This document shows positions 49,701 through 59,382 of a stretch of 64,000 nucleotides of DNA, one piece after another; positions within the stretch are counted from its first letter, which is position 1, and the number at the start of each line of letters is the position of its first letter. The translations under genes and the position numbers were made by a program. This DNA comes from Moesziomyces globuligerus (taxonomy: Eukaryota; Basidiomycota; Ustilaginomycetes; Ustilaginales; Ustilaginaceae): the NCBI GenBank assembly GCA_030849465.1, contig JARVLF010000018.1, forward strand, positions 248,001 through 312,000. Reading direction: 5' to 3'. The notes beneath the pieces were generated by a model. It was not told the DNA's origin and did no database searches. It saw nothing but the letters and a program-made list of their open reading frames with translations.

Positions 49701-52700
49701 TCGCCAACAAAGATGGCCTCGATGCCGTTGTCTTCGTATTTGTCGTAGAGCGTTTCGAAGAGGAAGTCCAGGTTGCCCAACGCGAGGCACGCGCGCGCAC
49801 ACACACGCGCCAGGCCTTGGAAGAGCTCGGTGCGATCGACACCCCTGCCGTCTGGCGTGACGTGCGTAGCGTCCGTCAGACGCTCGGGCGCAAATGCGTA
49901 CTCGGCCGAAGCGGCCATCAGCTCCTGCAGCTTATCGGCGACGATGCGCGTGCGTTCGTCGCGGTCCGATGGCAGACCGACCGCGGAGCCGAGGCAGCGA
50001 CCCTGGTGGAAGAGCGTGGCGAGCTCGATGGCGGAGAGGAAGTCGCCGCGCGAGACGTAGAGCAGCAGCCTGTCGGCCCACGAGAGCAGCGCACCCACCA
50101 CGAGGTCGCTGGGCGTGAGGAAGAACGAGCGACCTTTCGAGATGCGAATGCTGTGGTTGAGTGCCCACGAGCGTGTGCGTTCCGCGTCAGCACCGGTCGT
50201 GTCGGCGTGGGGGTCAAACGCCTTGCCAAGCAGGACGGCGTCGAACGAGCGCTGTTCGACCGTCTTGTCCAGCACGACTGCGGCACTGCCATGTCGCATG
50301 CGTTCCGTGACGCGGCCGGCGCGGCAGTCGAAGAGCGCAAGCCCCTCCCTTGTCGTCAGCATGAGCAGGTCCGGACTGAACCACTGCAGGGCCACGATGC
50401 CATCCGGCTCGTCGATGCCGTCCTCGCCCGTGAGTTCGACGGGATCGACCTCCTCCACCACCTCGGCTATAGGTGGCACCGGCCCGCGGCCGTTTCTGGC
50501 TTCCGCCCGGCGTTCGACCCTGCGCACGACGAGCCGCACGAGATGCAATCTCTGGCCGAAGGAAAAAGCCAGGACGGGATTGGTCTGCCTCTTGCGCTTG
50601 CCGTCCAGTTCCGTCGATGCTGGATACCACGCGAGACACCCTGGTCCTTGCGCCTGTGAGCTCTGCTCGGCCCCCGCCTCATCCCCCTTCTCTGCCTGCC
50701 CCTTCTGCGCGCGGTTAACCTTCCGATACCAGGTGCGCGGAGCCGGCTTGAGGCCGACGAGCACCAGCTTGGCAGGGGTGATGATGGCGATGAACGTGGT
50801 CTCGTCAGCCGGATGCTGTCTCGGTCCCAACGGCAGCGGGGTGAGCTGGAAGATGGCGCTTCTCTTCTTGGCGTCGCCGAGGCCGAGCTCGTCTTCGTGC
50901 TCGTACTGCGGATACTTGCCGAGCAGGCGGAGCGTATCGTTGGAGCTGACGCCGAGGATCTTGCCGAGCGCATGGTAGAACGCGAGACCCTTGTTGTCCG
51001 CCGACACGATCGCCGTATGCCGGAGCCCGACGAATCCGATGTGCACGATCGCCGAGCCGGACAGGTGTCCCTCCTTCTTGCCGGCCTTGACGGAAGAGAG
51101 CGGCACGGGTGGCACGTGGCGGGCCGCGCGACCTGGACTGGACAGATCGTAGAGGAAGATGTTGCCCGAGGCATGACCTACGCCGAGGAAAGAGTGGTCG
51201 GACGACAGCGCGAGTGCGGTCACGGCATCGCCGTGTCCACGGCCATCATGACCACACGAGGCAATCGGCTCCTGGGCAAAATCGCAGACCACCGTCCTAC
51301 CGCCCTCCGTTCCGACTGCGATCAAACCGCCAGCCACCGCGAGAACCGTTGGCACAGGATCAGGGCCTTCGCCTGCAGTCTTTGCGGCGGCGAGTACGCG
51401 GCGAAGGACGGACCACTGGACAAAATCACGCGCGAGCTCTTCGCGTTCGTTCTGAATCGTCTCCTTGAGCCGCGGACGTGTCGTCGCCGAAACAGCTTCG
51501 TCTAGAGCATCTTGATCGGATCTCCGGGCACCCCTTTGTGCGGACGAGGGGAAGGACAGATCGCTGAGGAGAGAAGTATGGCTTTGCGTCGGCGGCAAGG
51601 TGGCTGAAGAGAGCGTGCCGCCGTAAGGGAACGATGCACGTGCCCGACGACGTTTGGCCGTGCCAGCGACAGAGCCGCTGATGCTTGTCGAGAATGAGCT
51701 TTGACGTGATCGCTGCGGCGTGGAGGACTGGGCCACAGCCGAGCGGCTGGCGTCGTCGTCGTCGCGGGCAGCAAAGAACTCGGGCGGTAAGGGTGAGCGC
51801 GGCTTTCGGCGCGACGACGAGGACGAAGGCGATGCTGGCGTCTCGAGCGGCGACCTGCTCTGCATGTGTGCGAAGGCGGGAAGCGCTAGGGAGGCGGTGG
51901 TGGGTCTGCCGACGGTGGCGCGCAGACGCGAGAGGGAAGGATAGGCCATGGGCCGCTGAGGCGTGGATGCCGAGGTGATAGTGTGCGACTGGCGCAAGAG
52001 CGAGAGTCCATTTGCGGATGCCGACCTGGGCGTGAAGATGCGCGATGACGACGGCAGCGACGAGAGAGGATGGCGGCCGTGCTGGTGGTGGTGGTTCTGG
52101 AGCGAGGAGGCGGAGCGGGTGTCGAAGCTGACATCGTTAGGGAGGGGATGAGGATAGCGAAACGAGGAGCCTGCGTCCGAGAGGGGCGCGTCTGGCGGAG
52201 AGTGTACGGTGCTAGCGGAAGGCTCGTTGTTCGGAAGTGGCGTAGGCTTCTGTGTCGCTGGGCTGGATGCCGAGACGATGGATGGTTGTCCTGCGTCCTG
52301 ATCGGTAGCGTTGTCGCTGCGATCGTCGGCCTCGTCATCGCTGCCGAGGATGTCCTTGAGACGGGCGCTGTACGAGTCGGAGCCCATGTCTATGGAAGCA
52401 GTGCTTCCATCCGGCGTGACCTCTGCGCGCTGCCCGTCGGTATCGATGCCCGCATAGACGAAGTGCTCGTCGTCCTGCGCATCGTCGTCCACTGCATCTG
52501 GTTCTTGGTCTGGCTGCGCAAGTGTCTGCTTGGAAGGATGCAAGCCGTTCGCGTGGTGCGCTGGGGGTGAGTCGAGGACGTCGTGCATCTGCTGATCGTA
52601 TGCGCTGGCCCTGTCTGCATGTAAGGTGGAGATGCGCTGCTCATACGAGGGCTCGGCGCCCCAGGGATTGGAGTCGGCCGAGTCGTTGCGGTGCATGGTG

Positions 52701-52711
52701 GGATGCGCCAT
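46751..52711 (-). CDS. VPS8: CORVET tethering subunit Vps8
   Basis: A single minus-strand exon of 1986 residues. Residues 1-415 are Ser/Pro/Asp-rich and probably disordered. From about 425 a beta-propeller begins (VLAVAGGLIAVGTEGGRTVV; VTALALSSDHSFLGVGHASG then NIFLYDL). The conserved Vps8 core is around SWALNHSIRISKGRSFFLTP and VVGALLSWADRLLLYVSRGD, followed by a long alpha-solenoid. Near the end CATC and a final HESC are the only obvious zinc-ligand pairs of the expected RING, separated by about 170 polar, acidic residues. Vps8 tethers early endosomes with Vps3 and the class C core and binds Rab5. It is much longer than yeast Vps8 (about 1270), mainly through the disordered N-terminus and the RING insert. 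It faces DUT1 tail to tail and is divergent from GCLM. Confidence 0.88.
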   Translation of the reverse strand: MAHPTMHRNDSADSNPWGAEPSYEQRISTLHADRASAYDQQMHDVLDSPPAHHANGLHPSKQTLAQPDQEPDAVDDDAQDDEHFVYAGIDTDGQRAEVTPDGSTASIDMGSDSYSARLKDILGSDDEADDRSDNATDQDAGQPSIVSASSPATQKPTPLPNNEPSASTVHSPPDAPLSDAGSSFRYPHPLPNDVSFDTRSASSLQNHHHQHGRHPLSSLPSSSRIFTPRSASANGLSLLRQSHTITSASTPQRPMAYPSLSRLRATVGRPTTASLALPAFAHMQSRSPLETPASPSSSSSRRKPRSPLPPEFFAARDDDDASRSAVAQSSTPQRSRQSSFSTSISGSVAGTAKRRRARASFPYGGTLSSATLPPTQSHTSLLSDLSFPSSAQRGARRSDQDALDEAVSATTRPRLKETIQNEREELARDFVQWSVLRRVLAAAKTAGEGPDPVPTVLAVAGGLIAVGTEGGRTVVCDFAQEPIASCGHDGRGHGDAVTALALSSDHSFLGVGHASGNIFLYDLSSPGRAARHVPPVPLSSVKAGKKEGHLSGSAIVHIGFVGLRHTAIVSADNKGLAFYHALGKILGVSSNDTLRLLGKYPQYEHEDELGLGDAKKRSAIFQLTPLPLGPRQHPADETTFIAIITPAKLVLVGLKPAPRTWYRKVNRAQKGQAEKGDEAGAEQSSQAQGPGCLAWYPASTELDGKRKRQTNPVLAFSFGQRLHLVRLVVRRVERRAEARNGRGPVPPIAEVVEEVDPVELTGEDGIDEPDGIVALQWFSPDLLMLTTREGLALFDCRAGRVTERMRHGSAAVVLDKTVEQRSFDAVLLGKAFDPHADTTGADAERTRSWALNHSIRISKGRSFFLTPSDLVVGALLSWADRLLLYVSRGDFLSAIELATLFHQGRCLGSAVGLPSDRDERTRIVADKLQELMAASAEYAFAPERLTDATHVTPDGRGVDRTELFQGLARVCARACLALGNLDFLFETLYDKYEDNGIEAIFVGEMEDFIVSGELSRLPIPVVQRLVAFRRDREEYDQAERIIWHADPKSLDLDQALSLCLDRRLYDALIYVFNAALEDYVAPIIELLHPVRRAVRRRRRDEKIALEEVDESGVEDDPYAHIRMKHSDADVEGGDPADGEAEERDIEDGYRVFSYLSVVLTGNRYPSQEPFEHAEQADKAKGSIYNFVFSGSCTLWPPGPGGKVVLYGLQDDVRESEQDADSEPIYPYLRLLLEFDAEALLDALDLAFEDGFLDDEDVVGKRISRQLVVDVLLELTAAQGAADRRAPELPLVARIFVHIFVARNAPKYPQFIHLAQNHVDQLLRSLSIPLEAGEGAEVVEATREDRELAAECLLSHYKPRFDDAWLDTFERAAFGRILRSAFRQEEKWDRLLGVYLREHLHAGTREPDRTGEVEESDAFAHFEETLFNAARRDTAESAEMLARLHEQLTDEIVELLDLDALKTAAMLDRFFPHAHAHVLQRLAQLDEKRHLLYLQCFFEPMHVGNAVEAARAQPEHLDLHEREVYLDLLRRYDPAAVVRNLDARGAAYFDLERLVAACREGDASRVAGSADALLWALDRLGRPAEAFAELDRACAGTARSLVVASTSGGAELLLGDVRRCIQVAVRLCIERANAFGGHDSDDEETPRGAGAQIDTDEVWFRLLKSMVRLVHDVAHLGGGEQSSPGARELLEGVRDIVQDTLSDLISSTAAEAVSFPALFRRLTGGADAGEGAERGGAEYYAEIRSVLEGMLSAYHLRAELLGITNKLFDRDTFQQFRQLHTQRRHGWRPAAGAGARCATCGGGVLGPKRTSLAAAQRETAHKTPVEAMLTPQVVAHHRRAKSPYDGKAAPLASPRIDKGKGVVRSASSELRAKADEVDGYFAPSREMSRRNSWNPNSSAVMTRSNSTASSIAIRINDQPQKEPEPQAEEQEEEQEEDEGDATLTTTHFAEAAWDEEKDKERIVVQKSGLVWHESCWLSTARTEGAAQ

Positions 52712-53275
52712 GGCTGCGTCCGCGCGATGGAGAGCGTGTGTGCGTGGGGGGGGGAAGAGCTATGTGGATGGTGATGTGGTCGACATTGCAGAGGTGCTGT
52801 CTGGGGCTGGAGATGCGATGGTGGAGAGAGCGCGGTGGGGTCAGGGTGGTTGTCTCGGCTAGCCGGCTTGGCTGTGGAAGATGATGAGCAGCGTCAGTGC
52901 GCCAATCTGTGAATCTCGGCTCAGCGTGGAGGGTCTCCCTCATCGGATCGCATCGCATCGGCCATCCATCGCCGTGTGGAGCGCCGATTCCATGCCGTCC
53001 AGCAGGTCGACCTCACATGCCGCATGTAAAAATCCAAATGCTCCGCTCCGTGCGCATGCGGAGCCGAGTCGACAGAAAGGCTGCCTCAACTTTTGGCGGC
53101 TTGCATTGCCGTCAGGTCCGAATGGCCTGCCGACAGAGGACGGAGTTCAGCAGCTGCCCAGCGCAGACCATCCTTGCTCCTTCATCAACCCCACCTCGTC
53201 CTTGACCGTCCTTGACCGTCCTTGGCCGTCCTTGGCCGTCCTTGCCAGTCGTGTTCTGGGTCGCCTTTCTCTAGC
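52712..53275. promoter_or_regulatory. Shared divergent promoter VPS8 / GCLM
   Basis: 564 bases between divergent start codons. A period-10 tandem repeat ends 29 bases before the GCLM ATG (listed separately). No oxidative-stress element could be assigned with confidence. Confidence 0.5.
53197..53246 (+). repeat. Period-10 tandem repeat, unit CGTCCTTGAC, five copies
   Basis: Two copies of CGTCCTTGAC are followed by two CGTCCTTGGC and one CGTCCTTGCC. The block lies 29 bases upstream of the GCLM start codon, so it is in the leader or core promoter. Copy-number change there could alter expression. Confidence 0.93.
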
Positions 53276-54457
53276 ATGTCTTCTTCTGCATCTGCCGCCA
53301 CCGTCCCGAGCGGTGGCGCATTTCGGGCGCTGTACATTCATACGCACGATGTCTCGCGCTCGCTCAAGCCGTCGTCGGACGGCGAACTGGCGCACGCCAT
53401 CCACCAGACGTTGCACTTTGCGCTCGACGGTCATCCGGACGACTACACGCCCTCGACGCCTAATTCGGGCGCAGGGTCGGGCTGCGATCCGCTCGCGACC
53501 ATGCCGTCGTCAACTGCGCCCAACGGCTCCACCTCTGCGCGCGTCAACAAGGGCTTCTCGCCCACGGGCGATCGCGAGCGACCGTACATCTCGTACGCCT
53601 GGGACGAGAGCAGCGGGACGTTGGCGCTGCCGAATCCGGCGACGATCACCAACCCCGTCGCGGACCCGTGCTCGCCCGATCACAGGAGCAGCTACGAGAT
53701 CACGGCCAAGTTCTTCTTCCTCGACGAGACGGATCATCGCGCCGAGCTGGTCGACGAGGCGCTGCAGAGGTTGACGCGCACCACAGGCATCATCACCATC
53801 GATACGTTGGTGCTGGCGTTTCCGACGCTCGATCTCGATGCGCGCACGGCCTCTGCATCCGCGCAGGATGTGGACAAGGTCGGTCAGGTCTGGCAACACG
53901 TTTCGCAGAACCCACAACTCTTCTCGCTCGGTCTCGCCGACTTGTCGCCCGCCAACCTCGACGCGTTGCTCGCCTCCTTGGATCCACCGATTCGACCTCC
54001 CAATGCGCCGTTATTCTCACCAGCAATTCCGCTATCCTCCGCAACCGAAGCAGCCTCCATCAGCACCGCCGACTCGGAGATTGCGTCGGGAGATGTAGCC
54101 TCCAACACGGTCGCGACGGATGTGGGGTCGTTTTGGAACCTGGAATACTCGCTCGTCAGCTCCGCACGTCGTCCAAGACTCGTCTCGATCAACGTCAAAC
54201 AAGACCCCTGCGCGTTTGATCGACAATTCGACCAGTACTGCGCAAAGATGGGCGTTCAACTCGTAGCTCATAGCGACCGACGTGACATTCTCCCCTCCCG
54301 CACCCTTCCCGCTCTCATGGACGAATTCAAACCCAAACTCCCCATCCCCGCACCCGCCAACCTCAGACCCAAATGGGCTCTCAAGTATACCACCCTCATC
54401 CGCGATCGCGGCGTACTCGCCGATAAGGGCTACATCGTCTACGTCGCTTCCGAGTAA
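53276..54457 (+). CDS. GCLM: Glutamate-cysteine ligase regulatory (modifier) subunit
   Basis: A single exon of 393 residues. The family is recognised from ordered blocks shared with animal GCLM: YEITAKFFFLDET in the first half, TLVLAFPTLDLD, SLGLADLSPANLDALLASL, MGVQLVAHSDRRDILPS and, at the C-terminus, PKWALKYTTLIRDRGVLADK followed by GYIVYVASE. The fold is an aldo/keto-reductase barrel without catalytic function. It binds the catalytic subunit (Gcs1) and raises its affinity for glutamate, controlling glutathione synthesis in the cytosol. It is longer than human GCLM (274) through low-complexity inserts near residues 60-110 and 255-285. The ATG at 53276 is used; the upstream frame to 53222 begins with a non-ATG codon. 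The stop is 101 bases from the facing UBP2 stop. Confidence 0.88.
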   Translation: MSSSASAATVPSGGAFRALYIHTHDVSRSLKPSSDGELAHAIHQTLHFALDGHPDDYTPSTPNSGAGSGCDPLATMPSSTAPNGSTSARVNKGFSPTGDRERPYISYAWDESSGTLALPNPATITNPVADPCSPDHRSSYEITAKFFFLDETDHRAELVDEALQRLTRTTGIITIDTLVLAFPTLDLDARTASASAQDVDKVGQVWQHVSQNPQLFSLGLADLSPANLDALLASLDPPIRPPNAPLFSPAIPLSSATEAASISTADSEIASGDVASNTVATDVGSFWNLEYSLVSSARRPRLVSINVKQDPCAFDRQFDQYCAKMGVQLVAHSDRRDILPSRTLPALMDEFKPKLPIPAPANLRPKWALKYTTLIRDRGVLADKGYIVYVASE

Positions 54458-54558
54458 CTCTGCCCTGTCTCTCCACGCATAGATTCGTTGAAAACACACA
54501 TGGAATACCCCCACGCCCGCTGCGTGTGCGATTCAGATCGACATGAGCCCAAGACCTG

Positions 54559-57500
54559 CTACACGTCGGTTCGGGCACGTTTGATCGGGCTTTCGTCGCC
54601 CGCACCCGCATCGTCATCCTTGATCACGCTCGTCACCACCGTCGGCATCTGCGGTTTCGGCTCGCTATCCCATCCCTCCAGCCCTGGAACCACGTCCTCC
54701 ACCGGCACCGGGTCTGCGATTTGTCGACAGATCGGGTCCACGAGATGCGTGTAGTCCTCGCGCACGTACGTCACCAGATACGGCGTCGCCCCCGATCGAT
54801 CGCGCAGCACCTGGTCCAGCGTCGTCTTGGTCACCGCCGAGTCGTTGTACTTGAACCACTGATCCCCTCGGCCGCCCCTGAGGTTCAAAAAGTAGTGGCC
54901 GTGACTCGCTTCGCCCCGATGCATGAACACCGCTACCAGCCGATACCTGTACCGCTGCTCGCCTGCCCAGATCTCGGTCATCCCCTCCTTGAGCGCTTTG
55001 ATCTCCTCCTTGGCCTTCTCCACCCGCTCGCGAAGCAGCTTCGCCTCGTCCCGCAACAGTCCCGCTAGACCCGTATCCACCAAACCTGCCACCTCGTTTG
55101 CTTCGGCGGGTGCATCGTCGCTCGTCGCCATGCTCGCATCCACCCCGTCCTCGGCGATCTGCTTGGCCCGAGACCTCGGCGAAGCCGGCATCGCCACACC
55201 CTGTGCGCCCTGCTTCGCCTCGGCCGCGATCTCTGCCAACTGCTTCTCGACCTCTGCGAGCGAAGGCAACCTTCCGAGCTCTTCAACCGTGTTGGCTGCC
55301 TGGCTTAGCGTCTGCGCCAGCGTGAAGCTCGGCCCGTCCTTGCACGCAGCTAGGAAGGCGCGCAGCTCGTCGATCTGGCGCCTCTTGTCTTGGTACGCTT
55401 CCCGTTTGGCCAATCTTGCGGCGCTCTCGCCGTCGTCGGCATCGACGTCCATGTAGCGGTCCATGTAGAGAACCTCGGGCATGTCGAGGTGCGCCTGCGA
55501 CTTGAACGCGCGCATCGTCGTCCGGTCGTACTGCACGCGCTGCAGCTGGATCTGTAGCAGCGGCGGTGCCGAGAGCAGCGTCACCGACCGCCGCTGCACC
55601 GCACCCGACGTCGCCACGAACGTGTCCGAGTCAAAGAATCCGTCGAAGCCATCGTAGATATCGCGTCCTTCCTCGAGCACATCGATCGGCACGATCTTGA
55701 ACACCTCGTGCTTGATGTGCATGCTCGGCTGCTTGAGTGGCTGCGGGGGCCGACCGCCGCGGTCGTTCGAGCCGTCGACAACGACAGCAACACCGTCCGC
55801 TTCGATCCTCTGGCACGTCTTGCCCAGGAATAGTCTACTCAGCAGGTCTTCCTTCGAGCCATCACCGGACCCTGCAGCGTTGGCCGAACCCGTCGTCGCT
55901 TGCGACTCATCCATGTCCATGCCGTTTTCTGCGACGGTCTGCTCATCTAGACTGACGGCCAAGGCTACCTCGAGCTGGAACATGCAGTTGTTTAGGCACT
56001 CGGACACATCCTGCTGTGCACCGAGCTGCATCAGCGAGTTGCGCCGGGCAGGTGGCGGAACGGCCGCGTCTGGGCCCGAAACGGCATCCACGGTCGGTTT
56101 GCGAGTAGGACGTGGTGGCAGCGGTGGTGGGCCCGACAGAGCCGTCGTCGTCGGCACAGACTCGGTCTCTGCTGGGAGCGTTGGTCCATCTGTAGTGGTG
56201 TCCATGGCTTCCTCGCTTTCTGTGATCGATGCTGGCGTTACGCCGTTTTCTCGTAGGTCGACGGCGGCTGTATTGGGTGGAGCGGGCGATGCTGAAGGCT
56301 GCTCATCGGCCTGAGCCTCGGTGAAAGGGTTCAGTTCGGCTTCGAGTTCTTCAGCCCTTGATGAGACCAGGGCGAGGTAAGCGAGCTCGCGCTCCGGCCG
56401 AACCGACAGCACGTTGTCATGGATGAGCTTATGGAAGAGCTCGGCGAGCTGCGCGACGAAGCGTCTGCTGCGCAGAAGCTCGCGCATCGTGATGCGCTGG
56501 CCACTGACTCTGCGATCGTTTCCCTCCTCGGATGCATCCTCGGTCAGAGCGCCTCCCTGCACGCTAGCCGCGATCTCGAGCACGCGCGAGCGGATCTCGG
56601 TGATGGAGAAAAAGTACTGCAGGACCGAGTTGAGGTAGCACGTGTTGCCGATGTTGTCGATGCCGGCGGGCACGTCGGCCGATGGCATCTGCTGCCAGCC
56701 GTCGGTGGCTGCGGCTTCCTTCTCGCCCGTCTTCAGAAAGTGGCGCAGATAGTTGCTGTTGCGGTCCTCGGCAACGGCACGCAGCGCATGGCGAAGCAGA
56801 TCGCGCCGAGCGGGAGCGTCGGCCACGTAAAGGTCGAAGATGGCCAAGAGCGTGGCGTCATCAAGGTCGGGATTGGCGTCGAGCATGGTGTAGGCCTGGT
56901 CGACTTCCATGTCCACGTCCTCTTCGAGCGTCTGTGCGAGACTAGGGGGCATTCCGAGATGATCGGCGATCATCCTGAGCGCCTCCTTGACGGCGGTGTG
57001 CTCGGCGGCATCGGCGTTGATGAGGACCTGACGTGCGCGCGCCTTGTACTCGCCAACAATGTAGTCGTGGGGGATGCTGTCTCGGTCCACGTCTGGTCCG
57101 AGCTGTGAGGCCGTGAGGTGCAGACGCTCGTATGCCTTGTCGAGATCGCGAGGAGAGTACTTGCCCAGACTGCGCTCGTACGCGACGAGTTCTTCGATGA
57201 TTCGCGAGGTGCGGCGCTGCGTAGCAAAGACCTCGTCCAGGCAGGCAAAGAGCTCGGCGGTCCGCTTGGGGCTGGCTTCGAGATTGACAAGGTAGCCGAA
57301 CTTGACGAGTTCGTCGCGCGTGGTGCTGGAAACGCCGAGCATGAACAGGGCCTCGAGAGTCGTACTGGACAGGTCGCGGGCGAGGGTGGTGTCGATGTGG
57401 TCGCGTCGCTCGCCAATCATGTCGAGAATGGACTCCGAGGCTGACTCAACGTTGAGCTGCGTGGCCAGGTGAAGTTCAGGCGCTTGCAAGACGGAAGAGG

Positions 57501-58785
57501 CTGGTTTTGTCCTTTTGAGCGCTTCCAGATGGAAGGAGAGCCAGACGTGGAGCTCCATCCAGGCGCGAACGTGGCGCTGAAGAACGATCTGGTCGGCAGG
57601 CGAAGCATCGGGGGACGAGGAGGGCGGAATGAGGCCGTTGCGTCCATCTGCCATGCGCTCCTCCTTCCAACCGAGATCGAGGAAGATCTGACGGGAGAGT
57701 TGGTCCCAGCCGAGCTTCTGTGTGAGGATGACGCTCGATGTGGGTGCTGAGCGTCGCTCTCCGTGTACGTAGTTGCCGATGACGCGCAAGAGGACGCGGA
57801 GCGCGCGAATGAAGGTTTCGGGTCCAGTCAAGCCAACAGCAGGATCGTTCTCACGCGACTCCTTGAAGCGACAGAGGAGCTGGCGATCGATGACGGAGAG
57901 GATGGTATCTGGCGGGCTGGAGAGGATACGCTTGCCGGTGATCCAGCATTTGTGCATGTTGAACTCCTCGAGAACCGGCAAGGGAGAGTCGGGTGATTTG
58001 ACATTCCATCTTTCTAGCAGACGGATGGGTGTGGTCTGTTGATGTGCTGGTATCGAGGTGGGGACGGTCTCGAAGACGGACACGGAGTTAGGCGGGAGGT
58101 TGCATGCGTCGTAGAGATGGGAGGCATCGTAGATGGCGAGGTCAGGTTGTGGGGTGCGATAGACGCGAGATTGGTCGAGGATGATGCGCCACTCGAGCGC
58201 TTCGGCGACGAAGAGGGCTTCAGGATGTGGCTTGCACGCTGCAATGTCTGCGAGGGACGGAGGTTCGACATTGTCTGTCGGAGGGTTTGGATCATTTGCA
58301 GCGTTTGCGGGTGGAACGGCAGCTCCGGTTTGCGATTCGGACGCGGTGTGACGGAGCGGTGTGATGCTGGCCAAGGTGAGCTGAGGATTGAAAAGCAGGC
58401 CTGACTCGTGCAATGCTGTGGGTAGGAGGAGATGGTAGGTGCCGACGGGTGTGGATTTTGCCCTGTCTGGCAGCGCTGGATCGAGGTGAGGGTCAGGATA
58501 GGCTGGTGGGGGAGAGTTGGGGACATCCCAGGCTGCTGCTGCAGATGCGACCGGCTCTACCTCGGTGGTCAGCTGGGGAGGCTGGTGAAGGGGCACGTTG
58601 GAGTCGGAGCCGAACACCTTCCTGTGGTCGTCTTCGTTGATGGTGATGTCGACGGGCGCGCTGTCGTCAGAGGGGGCGTTGGCGGGGTGAATGCTGATGG
58701 CGTCATGCACGGAAGAGGATGTGGGCGAGGTGACGTTGTCTATGATGCTGATGGGCTCGACATCGTCTCGCTGGGCGCCGCCCAT
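54559..58785 (-). CDS. UBP2: Ubiquitin-specific protease, Ubp2 type
   Basis: A single minus-strand exon of 1408 residues. The Cys box AGIDNIGNTCYLNSVLQYFF places the nucleophile at Cys716. The His box HRGEASHGHYFLNLRGGRGD, followed by QWFKYNDSAVT, puts the catalytic His at 1297 and a downstream Asn/Asp region for the triad. QQDVSECLNNCMFQLEVAL lies between. The catalytic domain starts only after about 700 residues and is split by low-complexity insertions (one of about 110 residues after the Cys box, and a helical one near 1130-1250), as in yeast Ubp2. Ubp2 removes Lys63-linked ubiquitin and balances the ligase Rsp5 in membrane-protein sorting. All catalytic residues are present. The USP25/28 branch is the nearest alternative name. 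Confidence 0.87.
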   Translation of the reverse strand: MGGAQRDDVEPISIIDNVTSPTSSSVHDAISIHPANAPSDDSAPVDITINEDDHRKVFGSDSNVPLHQPPQLTTEVEPVASAAAAWDVPNSPPPAYPDPHLDPALPDRAKSTPVGTYHLLLPTALHESGLLFNPQLTLASITPLRHTASESQTGAAVPPANAANDPNPPTDNVEPPSLADIAACKPHPEALFVAEALEWRIILDQSRVYRTPQPDLAIYDASHLYDACNLPPNSVSVFETVPTSIPAHQQTTPIRLLERWNVKSPDSPLPVLEEFNMHKCWITGKRILSSPPDTILSVIDRQLLCRFKESRENDPAVGLTGPETFIRALRVLLRVIGNYVHGERRSAPTSSVILTQKLGWDQLSRQIFLDLGWKEERMADGRNGLIPPSSSPDASPADQIVLQRHVRAWMELHVWLSFHLEALKRTKPASSVLQAPELHLATQLNVESASESILDMIGERRDHIDTTLARDLSSTTLEALFMLGVSSTTRDELVKFGYLVNLEASPKRTAELFACLDEVFATQRRTSRIIEELVAYERSLGKYSPRDLDKAYERLHLTASQLGPDVDRDSIPHDYIVGEYKARARQVLINADAAEHTAVKEALRMIADHLGMPPSLAQTLEEDVDMEVDQAYTMLDANPDLDDATLLAIFDLYVADAPARRDLLRHALRAVAEDRNSNYLRHFLKTGEKEAAATDGWQQMPSADVPAGIDNIGNTCYLNSVLQYFFSITEIRSRVLEIAASVQGGALTEDASEEGNDRRVSGQRITMRELLRSRRFVAQLAELFHKLIHDNVLSVRPERELAYLALVSSRAEELEAELNPFTEAQADEQPSASPAPPNTAAVDLRENGVTPASITESEEAMDTTTDGPTLPAETESVPTTTALSGPPPLPPRPTRKPTVDAVSGPDAAVPPPARRNSLMQLGAQQDVSECLNNCMFQLEVALAVSLDEQTVAENGMDMDESQATTGSANAAGSGDGSKEDLLSRLFLGKTCQRIEADGVAVVVDGSNDRGGRPPQPLKQPSMHIKHEVFKIVPIDVLEEGRDIYDGFDGFFDSDTFVATSGAVQRRSVTLLSAPPLLQIQLQRVQYDRTTMRAFKSQAHLDMPEVLYMDRYMDVDADDGESAARLAKREAYQDKRRQIDELRAFLAACKDGPSFTLAQTLSQAANTVEELGRLPSLAEVEKQLAEIAAEAKQGAQGVAMPASPRSRAKQIAEDGVDASMATSDDAPAEANEVAGLVDTGLAGLLRDEAKLLRERVEKAKEEIKALKEGMTEIWAGEQRYRYRLVAVFMHRGEASHGHYFLNLRGGRGDQWFKYNDSAVTKTTLDQVLRDRSGATPYLVTYVREDYTHLVDPICRQIADPVPVEDVVPGLEGWDSEPKPQMPTVVTSVIKDDDAGAGDESPIKRARTDV

Positions 58786-58960
58786 GGTGCTGCGAGGCCA
58801 GCTGCGGTGATGTCCACAAAGGCTCGGGGAGGGCTGCTAGGCCGCAACCAGAGCTGCGGTGCGAATGGCTCGGGAGGAGACGGCTGAGATGGAGGAAGGA
58901 CTCGCGCGAGCTAAGGCGGATGAAGGCGCAGAGTCGGTCACGACACCACGACGAAGTGTT

Positions 58961-58978
58961 GGTGGTGGTGGTGGTGGT
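58961..58978 (+). repeat. Microsatellite (GGT)6
   Basis: Six perfect GGT units in the UBP2/LAA1 intergenic region, about 180 bases upstream of the UBP2 start codon (CCA-rich on its coding strand). Confidence 0.95.
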
Positions 58979-59350
58979 TGGCGAGGCGAAGTGTTGGCCC
59001 AAAGAAACACGCTTCAGCTCTGAACTGCGCTGAGTCGGCTGTGCTCTCTCACCAAACGAAGCGTGGCGAGGTGGAGGCCAGTGCGGGTTTCCTTCTCAAC
59101 GGAGCGATCGGGCGAGCATCGATTCCGAATCGGACTGCCAGCCATCCCAGCCGCTAAAGAAATGCAGGCCTGATCACACGCTGTGCCCACCAAACGGGCT
59201 CGCACGATCCAGCTCGATTGGCATTTGTTCGCAACGCATCTGAGCTCATCGGACCTCCGAGCTTGCTTCCGACACGCTTGGTGCTGCTGCTTTCAGTCAC
59301 TGACTGCCAACGTTCAGGAAAGGCTCAGCCGCTAGCCCACGCTTCCTTCT

Positions 59351-59382
59351 CTTGTCTCGCCTGCTCTCGCCTGCTCTCGCCT
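59351..59382 (+). repeat. Period-10 tandem repeat in the LAA1 leader
   Basis: Two perfect units of CTGCTCTCGC (59361-59380) follow one degenerate unit and are followed by two bases of a fourth. It lies about 120 bases before the LAA1 ATG. Confidence 0.8.

Noticed and set aside
48380..50659. 759-codon frame antisense to VPS8, and similar ones over MGM1, RPN1, UAP1 and the MFS gene
   Set aside because: Same codon-bias artefact; the opposite strand in each case has a recognised protein.
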